NCBI RefSeq assembly: GCF_023515955.1
Contig: NZ_CP097322.1
Coordinates: forward strand, 5,690,501-5,754,500
Source of the DNA: Streptomyces sp. RerS4
Lineage (GTDB): Bacteria > Actinomycetota > Actinomycetes > Streptomycetales > Streptomycetaceae
Reading direction: 5' to 3'
DNA: 64,000 bases
Shown one piece after another: positions 55,864 to 64,000 of the stretch; position 1 is the stretch's first letter, and the number at the start of each line of letters is the position of its first letter. The notes below the pieces were generated by a model that had not been told where the DNA came from, did no database searches, and saw only the letters and a list, made by a program, of their open reading frames with translations. The position numbers and the translations under genes were made by a program.

Positions 55864-56964
55864 TTGACTCTCTCTTCTTTCGCCTCCCCCTCCTCCGCCC
55901 TCGCCCGCTACGGCTGGGACGACGCGTGGGCGGCGGAGTTCGAGCCGTACGCCGCGCAGGGACTCCTCCCGGGCCGGGTCGTACGGGTCGACCGCGGCCA
56001 GTGCGACGTCATGACCGAGGACGGCGTCGTCCGCGCCGACACCGCCTTCGTCACCCCGCACGACCCGCTCCGCGTGATCTGCACCGGCGACTGGGCCGCC
56101 GTCGAGGCGACCGGCAACCCGCGCTACGTGAAGGCGTACCTGCCGCGCCGGACCGCCTTCGTACGATCCACCTCCTCGCAGCGCTCCGAGGGGCAGATCC
56201 TCGCCGCCAACGTCGACCACGCCGTCATCGCCGTCTCCCTCGCCGTCGAGCTCGACCTCGGCCGCATCGAGCGCTTCCTCGCGCTCGCCTGGGAGTCGGG
56301 GGCGCAGCCGCTCGTCGTGCTGACCAAGGCGGACCTGGTCCCGGACCCGAGCACGCTGGGCCACCTCGTCCAGGACGTGGAGACCACGGCGCCGGGCGTC
56401 CAGGTGCTGACCGTCTCCTCCCACACCGGGGAGGGTACGGACGTCCTCGCGGCGATCGTCGCCGACGGGACGAGCGTGCTCCTCGGCGTCTCCGGCGCCG
56501 GCAAGTCCACCCTGGCGAACGCGCTGCTCGGGGCGGACGTCATGGAGGTCCAGGAGATCCGTGACGTCGACGGCAAGGGCCGTCACACCACGACCACCCG
56601 CAACCTCCTCGCCCTCCCGGGCGGCGGCGTCCTCATCGACACCCCGGGCCTGCGGGGCGTCGGACTGTTCGACGCCGAGGCGGGCGTCGGGCAGGTCTTC
56701 TCGGAGATCGAGGAGTACGCCGCCCGGTGCCGCTTCCACGACTGCGCCCACGAGGCGGAGCCGGGCTGCGCGGTGCTGGACGCGGTGGACTCCGGCGCGC
56801 TGCCCGAGCGGCGGCTGGAGAGCTACCGCAAGCTGCTGCGGGAGAACCAGCGGATCGTCGCCAAGACGGACGCCCGGCTGCGCTCGGAGATCCGGCGGGA
56901 CTGGCGCATGAAGTCGGCCGAAGGCCGTGCCAACTACGCCGCCAAGCGGGGCGGCCGGGCCTGA
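55864..56964 (+). CDS. rsgA: Ribosome small subunit-dependent GTPase A
   Basis: A 366-aa circularly permuted GTPase with TTG start and GAAGGG upstream. The OB-fold domain is followed by G4 VLTKADLV, then G1 GVSGAGKSTL and G3 DTPGLRG, the permuted order of RsgA. The zinc site is CRFHDCAHEAEPGC. It helps late 30S subunit maturation. The terminator-like palindrome downstream separates it from the PPOX gene. Confidence 0.95.
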   Translation: MTLSSFASPSSALARYGWDDAWAAEFEPYAAQGLLPGRVVRVDRGQCDVMTEDGVVRADTAFVTPHDPLRVICTGDWAAVEATGNPRYVKAYLPRRTAFVRSTSSQRSEGQILAANVDHAVIAVSLAVELDLGRIERFLALAWESGAQPLVVLTKADLVPDPSTLGHLVQDVETTAPGVQVLTVSSHTGEGTDVLAAIVADGTSVLLGVSGAGKSTLANALLGADVMEVQEIRDVDGKGRHTTTTRNLLALPGGGVLIDTPGLRGVGLFDAEAGVGQVFSEIEEYAARCRFHDCAHEAEPGCAVLDAVDSGALPERRLESYRKLLRENQRIVAKTDARLRSEIRRDWRMKSAEGRANYAAKRGGRA

Positions 56965-56982
56965 CCGCGTCACCTGCGCGTC

Positions 56983-57034
56983 ACGGGGGCGGGGCGGGGT
57001 GGGGCCGGTGCCTTCCCCGCCCCGCCACCCCCGC
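56983..57034. terminator. G-rich hairpin between rsgA and the PPOX gene
   Basis: An imperfect stem of long G runs (56985-57004) and C runs (57015-57033) lies between convergent stops at 56964 and 57037. It could terminate both transcripts. There is no T run, so confidence is limited. Confidence 0.45.
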
Positions 57035-57036
57035 TG

Positions 57037-57423
57037 TCAGGGGGTGATGCCCCAGGCGTGGACGTGGGTGGGGTGGATGCGGATGACCTCCGGGCTGAAG
57101 TGCGGGCCCAGGTCGTGCGGGCCGACCTCCAGCGTGGCGTGGCCGCGGATCTCGATGCCCCGTACCCGCCACGGGTGGGTGCTGACCAGGTCGTCCACGA
57201 CCAGCGACAGGTTCGGGTTGCTCCGGAGGTTGCGCCACTTCTTCGTGGTGCCCATCGCCGCGCCGCCCACCAGGATCGTTCCGTCGTCCTGCGGGAAGAA
57301 GCCCACCGGGTTCGCCTGAGGCTGACCGGAGGGGTCGACCGTGGCCAGCCGCCCCAGGCGCTGGGAGCGCAGGTACGCCAGTTCCGCTTCGCTGAAGCCC
57401 TCGAAGGCCCGAAGTCGCGTCAT
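57037..57423 (-). CDS. PPOX class F420-dependent oxidoreductase
   Basis: A 128-aa split-barrel flavin/deazaflavin-binding protein. LAYLRSQRLGRLATVDPSGQPQANPVGFF and KKWRNLRSNPNLSLVVDDL are typical of the actinobacterial F420H2-dependent reductases annotated as PPOX class. It probably reduces a quinone-like or xenobiotic substrate with F420. No operon partner. Confidence 0.85.
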   Translation of the reverse strand: MTRLRAFEGFSEAELAYLRSQRLGRLATVDPSGQPQANPVGFFPQDDGTILVGGAAMGTTKKWRNLRSNPNLSLVVDDLVSTHPWRVRGIEIRGHATLEVGPHDLGPHFSPEVIRIHPTHVHAWGITP

Positions 57424-57567
57424 GTGGCCAGGCTCGCACCCCGGCCGCCGGCCCGCACCGGGCCGGGGCCGTACGACGTCAGCCCCGGCCGCACCGGCAG
57501 CCGGTAGCCCGGCAGCACCCCCCGTAGCCGAGGCGGGTCGATCAGCCCGGCGTGACCGGCCCGGGGT

Positions 57568-58560
57568 CTATCGGGCCACCCAGCCCCGTCGGTACGCCTG
57601 CCAGCCGAGCTGGAGGCGGGTCGTGACCCCGGCCAGCTCCATCAGTCCCTTCACCCGCCGCTGGACCGTGCGCAGTCCCAGCTCCAGGTGCTTGGCCACG
57701 CTCGCGTCCGTCATCCCCGCCAGCAGCAGCGTGAGGATCTCCAGGTCGACGGCGTCCGGGCCGCCGGCCCCCTCCTCGGCGCAGCCCGTCGACCCCAGGA
57801 TCAGTGGCAGCGCCTCCCGCCAGGACGCCTCGAACAGGCCCCGCAGCGCCTCCAGCAGCCCCGACGCGTGCACGACCAGCGCCGCCGGTTCGGCGCCGCG
57901 CGGGGTGAGCGGGAGCATGGCCAGCGACCGGTCGGCGATGACCAGCTTCGTCGGCACCCGGTCCGTCACCCGGATCAGCTCCCCGCGCGCCAACGCCGCC
58001 CCGGCCTCCCGGATGCCGCCCGGCTGGGTGAGCACCTCCCGTTCGAGCACGACCCGGTACGCGACCCCCCGTACGGCGGCCCGTTCCTCGGCCTGGTCGT
58101 CGGAGCCCGTCACCGCCCGGGGCCCGCCGGTGACCAGCGCGCACACCTCCTCGGTCGCGCCGAGCCGGAGCTGGCGGAAGCGGTGCGCCACCGCGCTCGC
58201 GCCCGTCACCACCTCCACCAGGTCGTGCACGGCCGGCTCGGCGGCCTCCGCCCGGTACTTCTCGGCCAGCAGCACCGCCGCCAGCTCGGCCTGCTCCAGC
58301 TCGTGCCGCTGCCGCGTCAGCAGGGCGCCCAACGCGACGCCCGGCGGCGCGGCCACCCAGCGGCCCGGCCGGGCCGAGGACCGCGCGGCCAGCCCGTGCC
58401 GCTCCAGGTGCCGCAGCGCCCGCTCGGTCTGCGGGACCGGCAGCGTCAGCCGGTGCGCCAGGTCCGGCACCTCCGCCGCGCCCAGTGCCACCAGCGCGCG
58501 GTACGCCGACTCCTGGCCCTCGTCCAGGCCTATCGCCCCCAGCAACCCGTCCACCCCCAT
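57568..58560 (-). CDS. LuxR-type helix-turn-helix regulator with TrmB-like N-terminus
   Basis: A 330-aa protein from ATG 58560. Residues 1-60 resemble a TrmB-type winged helix (YRALVALGAAEVPDLAHRLTLPVPQTERALRHLERHGL). The C-terminal 60 residues form a LuxR-type HTH (LEILTLLLAGMTDASVAKHLELGLRTVQRRVKGLMELAGV). The middle ~190 residues may sense a ligand. This architecture is common in Streptomyces. Target unknown. Confidence 0.85.
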   Translation of the reverse strand: MGVDGLLGAIGLDEGQESAYRALVALGAAEVPDLAHRLTLPVPQTERALRHLERHGLAARSSARPGRWVAAPPGVALGALLTRQRHELEQAELAAVLLAEKYRAEAAEPAVHDLVEVVTGASAVAHRFRQLRLGATEEVCALVTGGPRAVTGSDDQAEERAAVRGVAYRVVLEREVLTQPGGIREAGAALARGELIRVTDRVPTKLVIADRSLAMLPLTPRGAEPAALVVHASGLLEALRGLFEASWREALPLILGSTGCAEEGAGGPDAVDLEILTLLLAGMTDASVAKHLELGLRTVQRRVKGLMELAGVTTRLQLGWQAYRRGWVAR

Positions 58561-58797
58561 CTCGACGCCGATCCTGGCGGGAAGCGGCCACGGCGCGAAC
58601 CCGCCGCGCACATCATCGCCGCACCACCCGTCCCTCTGCCAAGGTGTCGCACCGCCGACGAACAGACGGTCGCACCGGCGTACGAAGTGCGTTGGTCTGT
58701 GCGGGTGATGCGGAGAGGGCCCACCGGGCGGCGGCCCCGTGTGCCCTTTTCGCGTGTTCGGGGTTTTTCGCCGCCCGGGGAGGCCGACAATGAGGGC

Positions 58798-60309
58798 ATG
58801 AGTCAGCAGGGCGCGCAGGACTGGTGGCAGAAGCTCTACGAGGACCCGGACGCGGCCCCCGAGCCCGATCCGCAGGACACGCTGGACCACCGGTTCCGCT
58901 CGGCGTCGGGCCTGGTGACGGACCCCCCGCCGGCCGACGCGGGGCAGCTGAGAGGGGCCGGTGGGGCTGAGGGGCCGGGGCGGCCGGAGGCGCGCGGAAC
59001 GGGGGGTGCGCTGCCGCCGCTTCCGCCCCCGCTGTCACCGCCGCCCCCTGCGCAGCCGCCCCCACCGCCTCCGCTCGCGCCCTCGCAGGGTCCGCCGCCC
59101 CCGGCGGTTACCGGTCCGACGTCGCCGTCCTTGCCGCTGCCCGCGCAGCGCGGTGGGGGTTCCGGCGCGTCGCCGCCCGGATGGCGGGATCCGCGCCTGT
59201 CGGGGGCGACCGGGTACGCGCGGGGCGACGTGACGGTGCCGCCTGCGCCGGAAGAGGACCCGGCCGGGCCCGCCGCCGAGCTGCCCGCCTGGCGGTGGGG
59301 CGCACCGTCGGAGCCGACCCCGACGCCCGAGCCCGCCGACAGGCCCGAGCCCGCCGTCGAGCCGGAGCCCGCCGCCCCGCCCGCCGCCCCGGCCGCCGCC
59401 GCGCCGCCCCGCCCCGCCTCCGCCCCCGCCTCCGCCCTTCGAGGCCGCCGATCGGCCCGAGCCGGCCTTCCTCGGCGACCGGGCCCCCACCTACGCCGCC
59501 GAGCCGGGCGCACTGCCCGCCGCCGACCCCGCCGCGCTCGACTTCCTGACCCCCGACACCGTCCTGGAGGGGGCCCGCTACGGCACGTTCACCCTGCGCG
59601 CCGCCTCCCTGCGCGGGGACTCCGCCCGCTACCGGGGTGAAGCCCGCCGGGACTTCCTGCTCACCGCCCGCTTCGGCAGCGGGGACGACGGCCTGGTCCT
59701 GGTGGTCCTGGCCGGCGGGGACCGGGCCGCGCCCGGCGCCCGGGAGGCCGCCGCCGAACTGGGCCGCTCCGTCGCCGCGGCCGTCGGCCGCAGCCGCGAG
59801 CGCCTCACCGACGACGTCCGGGCGGCCGGCGCGAGGCCCTGCTGTCGGGGCTCCAGCGCCTCACCGACCGGGGCTACGGGCGACTGCGGGCCCACGCCGC
59901 CGAACTCGGGCTCGCCGAGGAGGCGTACACGGCCGGGCTGCGCGGCGTACTGCTGCCGCTGGACCCCCGCTGCCCCAACCGGGTGTGCTTCGGCGCGGGC
60001 GCCGGCGGCGTGTTCCGGCTGCGCGAGGGCCGCTGGCAGGACCTCGAACCGCCCGGCCCGGCCACGCACACCGAGGGCGGCGCCGGCTTCCGCTTCCGCG
60101 CGGCCGTCGCCCGTCCCGGCGACACGCTCCTGCTGTGCTCCGGCGGCCTCGCGGACCCGATGCGCGAGGAGGGACTGCTCCCGGCCGAGCTGGCCGCCCG
60201 CTGGTCGCACGGGGACCCGCCGGGCCTCGCGGCCTTCCTCGCGGACACCCAGCTCCGCCTCAAGGGGTACGCCGACGACCGGACGGCGGCCGCGGTCTGG
60301 GAGGCGTAA
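58798..60309 (+). pseudogene. Proline-rich protein phosphatase 2C-like gene, frameshifted
   Basis: Starts MSQQGAQDWW at ATG 58798. A ~200-residue Pro/Ala-rich N-terminus precedes a PP2C-like domain. The frame shifts in the C-rich run near 59380-59437 (resuming FEAADRPEPAFLGDRAPTY) and again near 59829, where one added G would give VRAAGREALLSGLQRLTDRGYG. The last part (VCFGAGAGGVFRL, DTLLLCSGGLADPMREEGLL) is conserved. Similar Streptomyces proteins are annotated PP2C domain-containing. Classical metal-binding DGxG residues are weak, so it may be catalytically degenerate. Confidence 0.72.
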
Positions 60310-60399
60310 CCGCGCGGAACGTGCATGGATGGAAGGCGCACCGGGCAGCCGACGGCACACCAGACCCGGCAAGCCGGAACCGGAAAGGGCGCCCCTTCC

Positions 60400-62142
60400 A
60401 TGGCCAAGCAGAACGTGGCGGAACAGTTCGTCGACATCCTCGTGCGCGCGGGCGTACGCCGCATGTACGGGGTCGTCGGCGACAGCCTCAACCCGATCGT
60501 CGACGCGATCCGCCGGACGGGTGACATCGAGTGGATCCAGGTCCGGCACGAGGAGACGGCCGCCTTCGCGGCGGGCGCCGAGGCCCAGATCACGGGTCGG
60601 CTCGCCGCCTGCGCGGGCTCCTGCGGCCCCGGCAACCTGCACCTGATCAACGGGCTCTACGACGCCCACCGCTCCATGGCCCCGGTCCTCGCGCTGGCCT
60701 CCCACATCCCGTCCAGCGAGATCGGGCTCGGCTACTTCCAGGAGACCCACCCCGACCAGCTGTTCCGCGAGTGCAGCCACTACAACGAGCTGATCTCCAA
60801 CCCGAAGCAGATGCCCCGGCTGCTCCAGACCGCCGTCCAGCACGCCATCGGCCGCAGCGGGGTCAGTGTCGTCGCCCTGCCCGGCGACATCGCCTCCCAG
60901 CCCGCCCCCGACAAGGCGGTGGAACACGCCCTGGTCACGGCCCGGCCCACCGTGCGGCCCGGTGAGGGCGAGATCGAGAAGCTGGTCCGGCTGGTCGACG
61001 AGGCCGACCGGGTCACCCTGTTCTGCGGCAGCGGCACGGCGGGCGCGCACGCCGAGGTGATGGAGTTCGCGGGCCGCATCAAGGCCCCGGTCGGCCACGC
61101 GCTGCGCGGCAAGGAATGGATCCAGTACGACAACCCGTACGACGTGGGCATGAGCGGACTGCTCGGCTACGGCGCCGCCTACGAGGCCACCCACGAGTGC
61201 GACCTGCTGATCCTCCTCGGCACCGACTTCCCCTACAACGCCTTCCTCCCCGACGACGTGAAGATCGTCCAGGTGGACATCCGCCCCGAACACCTCGGCC
61301 GCCGATCGCAGTTGGACCTCGCCGTCTGGGGCGACGTACGGGAGACCCTGCGCGCCCTGAACACGCGCGTGAAGGTCAAGTCCGACCGCCGCTTCCTCGA
61401 CCGGATGCTCCGCAAGCACGCGGACGCCCTGGAAGGGGTGGTGAAGGCCTACACCCGCAAGGTCGAGAAGCACACGCCGATCCACCCCGAGTACGTGGCC
61501 TCGGTACTCGACGATCTGGCCGACGAGGACGCGGTGTTCACCGTGGACACCGGCATGTGCAATGTGTGGGCGGCGCGTTACCTTTCCCCGAACGGCAAGC
61601 GTCGCATCATCGGCTCCTTCAGCCACGGCTCGATGGCCAACGCACTTCCGCAAGCGATCGGCGCACAGTTCACGGACCGCGACCGTCAAGTGGTGTCGAT
61701 GTCGGGTGACGGCGGTTTCTCGATGCTGATGGGAGATTTCCTCACTCTCGTGCAGTACGACCTGCCCGTCAAAGTGGTCCTCTTCAACAACTCCTCCCTC
61801 GGGATGGTGGAGTTGGAGATGTTGGTTTCCGGCCTTCCCTCGTACGGGACGACGAACCGCAACCCGGACTTCGCCGCCATCGCCCGCGCGGCCGGCGCCT
61901 ACGGGGTCCGCGTGGAGAAGCCCAAGCAGCTCAGCGGGGCCCTCAAGGACGCGTTCCGGCACAGGGGACCGGCTCTGGTGGAGGTGGTCACCGACCCCAA
62001 CGCACTGTCCATTCCGCCGAAGATCAGCGCCGAGATGGTGACCGGATTCGCCCTGTCGGCCAGCAAGATCGTGCTCGACGGCGGGGTGGGACGGATGCTC
62101 CAGATGGCTCGATCCAACCTGCGCAACGTGCCGCGACCGTGA
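60400..62142 (+). CDS. poxB: Thiamine-diphosphate enzyme, pyruvate oxidase/dehydrogenase (quinone) type
   Basis: A 580-aa enzyme with GGAAAGGG upstream. The N-terminal Glu for ThDP activation is in VRHEETAAFAAGAE. The ThDP motif GDGGFSMLMGDFLTLVQYDLPVKVVLFNN is in the C-terminal third, and LILLGTDFPYNAFLP lies in the middle FAD/structural domain. Pyruvate oxidases convert pyruvate to acetate and CO2 at the membrane via quinone. Related acetolactate synthase-like enzymes are possible; the C-terminal ~25 residues are unlike PoxB lipid-binding tails. Confidence 0.85.
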   Translation: MAKQNVAEQFVDILVRAGVRRMYGVVGDSLNPIVDAIRRTGDIEWIQVRHEETAAFAAGAEAQITGRLAACAGSCGPGNLHLINGLYDAHRSMAPVLALASHIPSSEIGLGYFQETHPDQLFRECSHYNELISNPKQMPRLLQTAVQHAIGRSGVSVVALPGDIASQPAPDKAVEHALVTARPTVRPGEGEIEKLVRLVDEADRVTLFCGSGTAGAHAEVMEFAGRIKAPVGHALRGKEWIQYDNPYDVGMSGLLGYGAAYEATHECDLLILLGTDFPYNAFLPDDVKIVQVDIRPEHLGRRSQLDLAVWGDVRETLRALNTRVKVKSDRRFLDRMLRKHADALEGVVKAYTRKVEKHTPIHPEYVASVLDDLADEDAVFTVDTGMCNVWAARYLSPNGKRRIIGSFSHGSMANALPQAIGAQFTDRDRQVVSMSGDGGFSMLMGDFLTLVQYDLPVKVVLFNNSSLGMVELEMLVSGLPSYGTTNRNPDFAAIARAAGAYGVRVEKPKQLSGALKDAFRHRGPALVEVVTDPNALSIPPKISAEMVTGFALSASKIVLDGGVGRMLQMARSNLRNVPRP

Positions 62143-62225
62143 GCCCGCAGGAGTGCGCGATGCCCCGGGGGGCATGCATTCCGTAGGCCTGTTCGAGGAA
62201 CGAGCGACGTGGGAGGGGCACCGCC

Positions 62226-62726
62226 GTGCGCGTGGGGGCGAATACGGGGAAGGCGTGGAAGCGAGGCCTGCCGGTGCCACGCGAACGCTCCGTCGAGGGC
62301 GGCGGGGCCACAGGGGGCACGGCGCTCGGCTCGGCGGAGGTCAGACGCCGCATCCGGCGGGCCGACCTGAAGGCGGTGGGCGAGGTCCGCCGGGCGTTAC
62401 GGGAACTGCTGCGCCACCGGTGTCGACCCGATACCGCCGACGTGGCCGAACTGCTCGTCACCGAGCTGGTCACCAACGCCCTCGTCCACACCGACCAGGG
62501 CGCGGAGGTTTCCGCGAGCGTCAGGGCCGACCGACTGCGCGTCGAGGTCCGCGACTTCAACCCCCAGCGGATCCACCCGTACGTACCGTCCGCCGACGAC
62601 GGTACGCACGGTCGGGGTCTGCTGCTGGTGGAGGCACTGGCCGACGCCTGGGGGGTGGATCCGCTCGCCCTGGGGCGGGGCAAGGTCGTCTGGTTCGAAC
62701 TCGACGCCGCGGGAGCGCACATGTGA
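62226..62726 (+). CDS. ATP-binding anti-sigma-like regulator (HATPase)
   Basis: A 166-aa protein with GTG start. The GHKL ATPase core is VAELLVTELVTNALVHTDQGAEV (N box), RVEVRDFNPQR (G1) and DGTHGRGLLLVEALADAWGVD (G2). It resembles RsbW/SpoIIAB-type kinases that bind sigma factors or phosphorylate anti-anti-sigma proteins. No cognate STAS protein or sigma factor gene is adjacent. The first 45 residues are an unusual Gly/Arg-rich tail. Confidence 0.88.
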   Translation: MRVGANTGKAWKRGLPVPRERSVEGGGATGGTALGSAEVRRRIRRADLKAVGEVRRALRELLRHRCRPDTADVAELLVTELVTNALVHTDQGAEVSASVRADRLRVEVRDFNPQRIHPYVPSADDGTHGRGLLLVEALADAWGVDPLALGRGKVVWFELDAAGAHM

Positions 62727-62781
62727 CGACGGAGGCGCCCCATCGGGCACCCCCGTCGTCCGCGTCGGTCGCCTGTGTCGG

Positions 62782-63840
62782 CTATCCGAACTGCTGCTCC
62801 AGATCCTTCAGTTTGCGCTCCAGGGAGTCGAGTCGGGGGATGGTCTGCGTGTCGTCCTCGGCGGTGAGGTCCACCGTCCGGGGGCCGGACGGGTCGGCGG
62901 CTTCAATCGCGTTCACGGCCTGAAGTGATGGCCTTCGGCGTAGCGGCAGCTGTCCCGCTTCCGATATGGCCGGCTCCGCGCCGACCGGCGCGGAGCCCGA
63001 ACCAGGTGCCAGCCCCGGCACGTCGACCTGACGGGCGCGGGCCCGTCCGAACGCCCTGTTCTGCCGGCCCAGCGCCTTGATGTGGGCGCGATCCAGGCGG
63101 TGTTGCTCCCGCCTGCGGTGGCGATCCTGCTCCCGCTCCTTCTTGTCCTCGCGCACCTCGTCCACGGCCTCGTCCAGGGTGCGTACCCCTTCCAGCAGCA
63201 TGAGGGACCAGGCGCCGAAGGTCTCCCGGGGGGCCCGCAGCCAGCGGACCATCCGGATCTGCGGCAACGGCCTCGGGATCAGGCCCTGTTCGCGCAGCGC
63301 CGCCCGGCGGGTCTGCTTGAGGGCCCGGTCGAAGAGGACGGCCGCCGAGAGCGACATCCCGGCGAAGAACTGCGGGGCGCCGTCGTGGCCGAGGCCCCGG
63401 GGCGCGTGCACCCAGTTGAACCACGCGGCCGCGCCCGCGAACAGCCAGACCAGCAGGCGCGATCCGAGGGCCGCGTCGCCGTGGCTGGCTTCCCGTACGG
63501 CGAGCACCGAGCAGAACATGGCGGCGCCGTCGAGACCGAAGGGGACGAGGTACTCCCAGCCCCCGGAGAGGTTCAGGTTCTGCCGGCCGAAGCCGACCAG
63601 CCCGTGGAACGAGAGCGCGGCGGCCACCGCCGCGCAGCAGAAGAGCAGGACGTAGGAGGCGGTTCCGTAGACGGCTTCCTTGCGCCGTCGGCGTTCCTCG
63701 CTGCGTTCCCAGCTGTCGTCGGCCGCGGCCTTCTCGCCTTCCCGCTTGCCCCGGGCCAGCACCGCCACTGCCGCAAGTACGCCCAGGATCAACAGGCTGC
63801 CGGGCAGCAGCCAGTCCAGCGATATGTCGGTCAGTCTCAT
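62782..63840 (-). CDS. DUF2637 domain-containing membrane protein (SpdB-like)
   Basis: A 352-aa protein. Five transmembrane segments lie in the first ~170 residues (WLLPGSLLILGVLAAVAVLA, YVLLFCCAAVAAALSFHGLVGFG and others). DUF2637 spans roughly 60-165, with LVPFGLDGAAMFCSVLAVREASHG as its core. The rest is charged, with a coiled-coil-like EVREDKKEREQDRHRRREQHRLDRAH. Such proteins occur in Streptomyces chromosomes and plasmids (Spd spreading proteins). Chromosomal role unknown. Confidence 0.85.
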   Translation of the reverse strand: MRLTDISLDWLLPGSLLILGVLAAVAVLARGKREGEKAAADDSWERSEERRRRKEAVYGTASYVLLFCCAAVAAALSFHGLVGFGRQNLNLSGGWEYLVPFGLDGAAMFCSVLAVREASHGDAALGSRLLVWLFAGAAAWFNWVHAPRGLGHDGAPQFFAGMSLSAAVLFDRALKQTRRAALREQGLIPRPLPQIRMVRWLRAPRETFGAWSLMLLEGVRTLDEAVDEVREDKKEREQDRHRRREQHRLDRAHIKALGRQNRAFGRARARQVDVPGLAPGSGSAPVGAEPAISEAGQLPLRRRPSLQAVNAIEAADPSGPRTVDLTAEDDTQTIPRLDSLERKLKDLEQQFG

Positions 63841-64000
63841 GCGGTTGTCCCTTGCCTCGCGTATGCGGCTTTCCGGGCGCCATAGTGGCGCAGCAGGTCC
63901 GTGGTGTACGCGGGTTTCGGGTCAAGTGGACGCCTTCGGGGGGTGCGTCCCGTCGGATAGGGTGTTGTGGCTCGAACTACCGCTCGGGTGAATCGAGTTG
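63841..64000. other. Intergenic region at the window edge
   Basis: Upstream region of the DUF2637 gene. No coding frame with support was seen before the window ends. Confidence 0.4.

Noticed and set aside
59629..62280. An 883-codon minus-strand open frame opposite poxB
   Set aside because: Antisense shadow; the plus-strand enzyme has ThDP motifs and a ribosome-binding site.

Overview
The window is high-GC chromosomal DNA of a Streptomyces-type actinomycete. Evidence: extreme third-position GC, frequent GTG/TTG starts, many ATGA/GTGA gene overlaps, DUF2637 and SAV2148-type proteins, and a PknB-type kinase. I see no rRNA, CRISPR array, transposase or phage gene. One tRNA (His) lies near 16.3 kb.

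Layout. 0-7.2 kb is mostly housekeeping: zinc-ribbon protein, deacetylase lipoprotein, PPK2-type kinase, OsmC, ZapE/AFG1-like ATPase, RibD-like reductase, MurC, MsrB. 7.1-12.6 kb is a minus-strand biosynthetic operon: OleA-like ketosynthase, GT2 glycosyltransferase, adenylate-forming enzyme, cytochrome P450, OleD-like reductase. It resembles olefin/beta-lactone (ole/nlt) clusters. 12.7-15.4 kb holds a membrane Ser/Thr kinase and gene remnants, including a dead phospholipase C tail. 15.4-21.1 kb holds an alpha/beta hydrolase, tRNA-His, a divergent amidotransferase/LysR pair, an M24 peptidase and TreZ. 21.2-28.1 kb is an accessory stretch whose core is a three-gene operon: membrane pseudokinase, CHAT caspase-like protease, alpha/beta hydrolase. 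This is my best candidate for an undescribed system. 28.1-33.9 kb carries TreY, an MFS transporter and GlgX; with TreZ these form a glycogen-to-trehalose route. 34-41 kb is mixed: SAV2148-type protein, DnaQ-like exonuclease, a broken gene, an APH-like kinase, an Mgt-type macrolide glycosyltransferase on a probably leaderless promoter, DUF1697, and a ketopantoate reductase-like protein. 40.9-50.2 kb is the sulfur operon: sulfite reductase, 59-aa zinc ribbon, CysH, CysC, CysD, CysN, SsuA, SsuB, SsuC, sirohydrochlorin chelatase. 50.6-63.8 kb contains regulators, an acyl-CoA dehydrogenase, a YihY/BrkB membrane protein, RsgA, a PPOX protein, a PP2C-like phosphatase, a PoxB-type enzyme, an anti-sigma-type ATPase and a DUF2637 protein.

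How the genes work together. The sulfur operon is a full path: sulfonate import, sulfate activation, APS reduction, sulfite reduction and siroheme cofactor supply. TreY, TreZ and GlgX convert glycogen to trehalose.

Data quality. At least five loci are disrupted by single-base indels, mostly in short G/C runs, while protein similarity continues in another frame: P450, adenylate-forming enzyme, the 36.3-36.9 kb gene, the ssuB/ssuC junction and the PP2C-like gene. Uncorrected sequencing error is as likely as true gene decay, so these reading frames should be treated with caution.
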